Shown: one piece after another, positions 14,963-15,038 of the stretch
How the letters are laid out: each line of letters starts with the position of its first letter
Numbering within the stretch: the first letter of the stretch is position 1
NCBI GenBank assembly: GCA_964444805.1
Contig: CAYUIK010000095.1
Coordinates: forward strand, 1-15,038
Origin: RECG01 sp964444805
GTDB taxonomy: Bacteria; Bacillota_I; Bacilli_A; Acholeplasmatales; Acholeplasmataceae
Reading direction: 5' to 3'
Length of the DNA stretch: 15,038 nucleotides
Made by a program: the position numbers and the translations under genes
The notes under the pieces: generated by a model
Told to the model about the DNA's origin: nothing
Database searches by the model: none
Seen by the model: the letters and a program-made list of their open reading frames with translations, nothing else

Positions 14963-15038
14963 GCCGAAATAGCTCAGCAGGTAGAGCAGCTGTCTCGTAA
15001 TCAGCAGGTCGCAGGTTCGAGTCCTGTTTTCGGCACCA
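14963..15038 (+). tRNA. tRNA-Thr (anticodon CGT)
   Basis: 76 nt with the CCA end encoded. The acceptor stem GCCGAAA/TTTCGGC is fully paired, as is the D stem GCTC/GAGC. The anticodon stem GCTGT/TCAGC has a T-T mismatch at its loop-closing pair (31-39). The loop CTCGTAA has T33 and anticodon CGT (34-36), which reads ACG (Thr). The T arm GCAGG/CCTGT encloses TTCGAGT. It begins one base after the lipid kinase stop with no separate promoter visible, so it is probably cut out of a shared transcript by RNase P. It ends exactly at the window edge, and more tRNAs could follow. Confidence 0.95.

Noticed and set aside
1..15038. Insertion sequences, phage genes, CRISPR arrays, toxin-antitoxin pairs or a new defence system
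   Set aside because: I found no transposase, integrase, repeat-spacer pattern or suitable gene pair; all large frames are explained by housekeeping families.

Overview
The window looks like chromosomal DNA from a low-GC Gram-positive lineage (Bacillota / Mycoplasmatota type). The base composition is moderate rather than AT-rich. Supporting signs are strong AGGAGG-type ribosome binding sites, TATAAT promoters (several of the extended -10 kind), a FeoB-associated small Cys-rich protein, a DAK2-DegV protein and a four-gene pyruvate dehydrogenase operon. TGA is a stop codon and Trp is TGG, so this is not the Mycoplasma/Spiroplasma code. An Acholeplasma/Izemoplasma-like relative is possible, but the sequence alone does not settle the genus.

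Layout. (1) 1-2174, + strand: the 3' part of a squalene/phytoene-synthase-like gene, then a class II CPD photolyase. (2) 2171-4653, + strand: a promoter that overlaps the photolyase stop, then feoA, feoB and a 54-residue FeoB-associated Cys-rich membrane protein, ending in a perfect 15-bp inverted repeat that can terminate both strands. (3) 7681-4669, - strand: a tight three-gene operon of DUF2177 membrane protein, a DAK2-DegV (fatty-acid-kinase-like) fusion and a DUF1295 membrane protein. (4) 8828-7741, - strand: an MscS-family channel with a TTG start. (5) 8829-9137: a noncoding stretch. (6) 9138-13974, + strand: promoter, pdhA-pdhB-pdhC-pdhD for the whole pyruvate dehydrogenase complex, then a hairpin terminator. 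(7) 14035-15038, + strand: a diacylglycerol/lipid kinase whose stop codon lies one base before a tRNA-Thr(CGT) at the window edge.

How the genes fit together. The PDH operon makes acetyl-CoA and NADH from pyruvate and is complete in one transcription unit. feoA-feoB plus the small protein form a ferrous iron import unit. The minus-strand operon and the lipid kinase point to membrane lipid handling (phosphorylation of exogenous fatty acids, recycling of diacylglycerol), with an MscS channel for osmotic protection. The isoprenoid-synthase-like gene next to a photolyase suggests a light or UV protection theme, but both Asp-rich motifs of the synthase look damaged, so it may not be an active phytoene synthase.

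Most of the window is ordinary core metabolism. I see no mobile element, CRISPR array, phage gene or clear novel defence system. The points most worth a second look are the DAK2-DegV fusion, the degenerate synthase, the shared 3' end of the feo unit and the DUF1295 gene, the gene-to-tRNA junction, and a marked excess of GATC.
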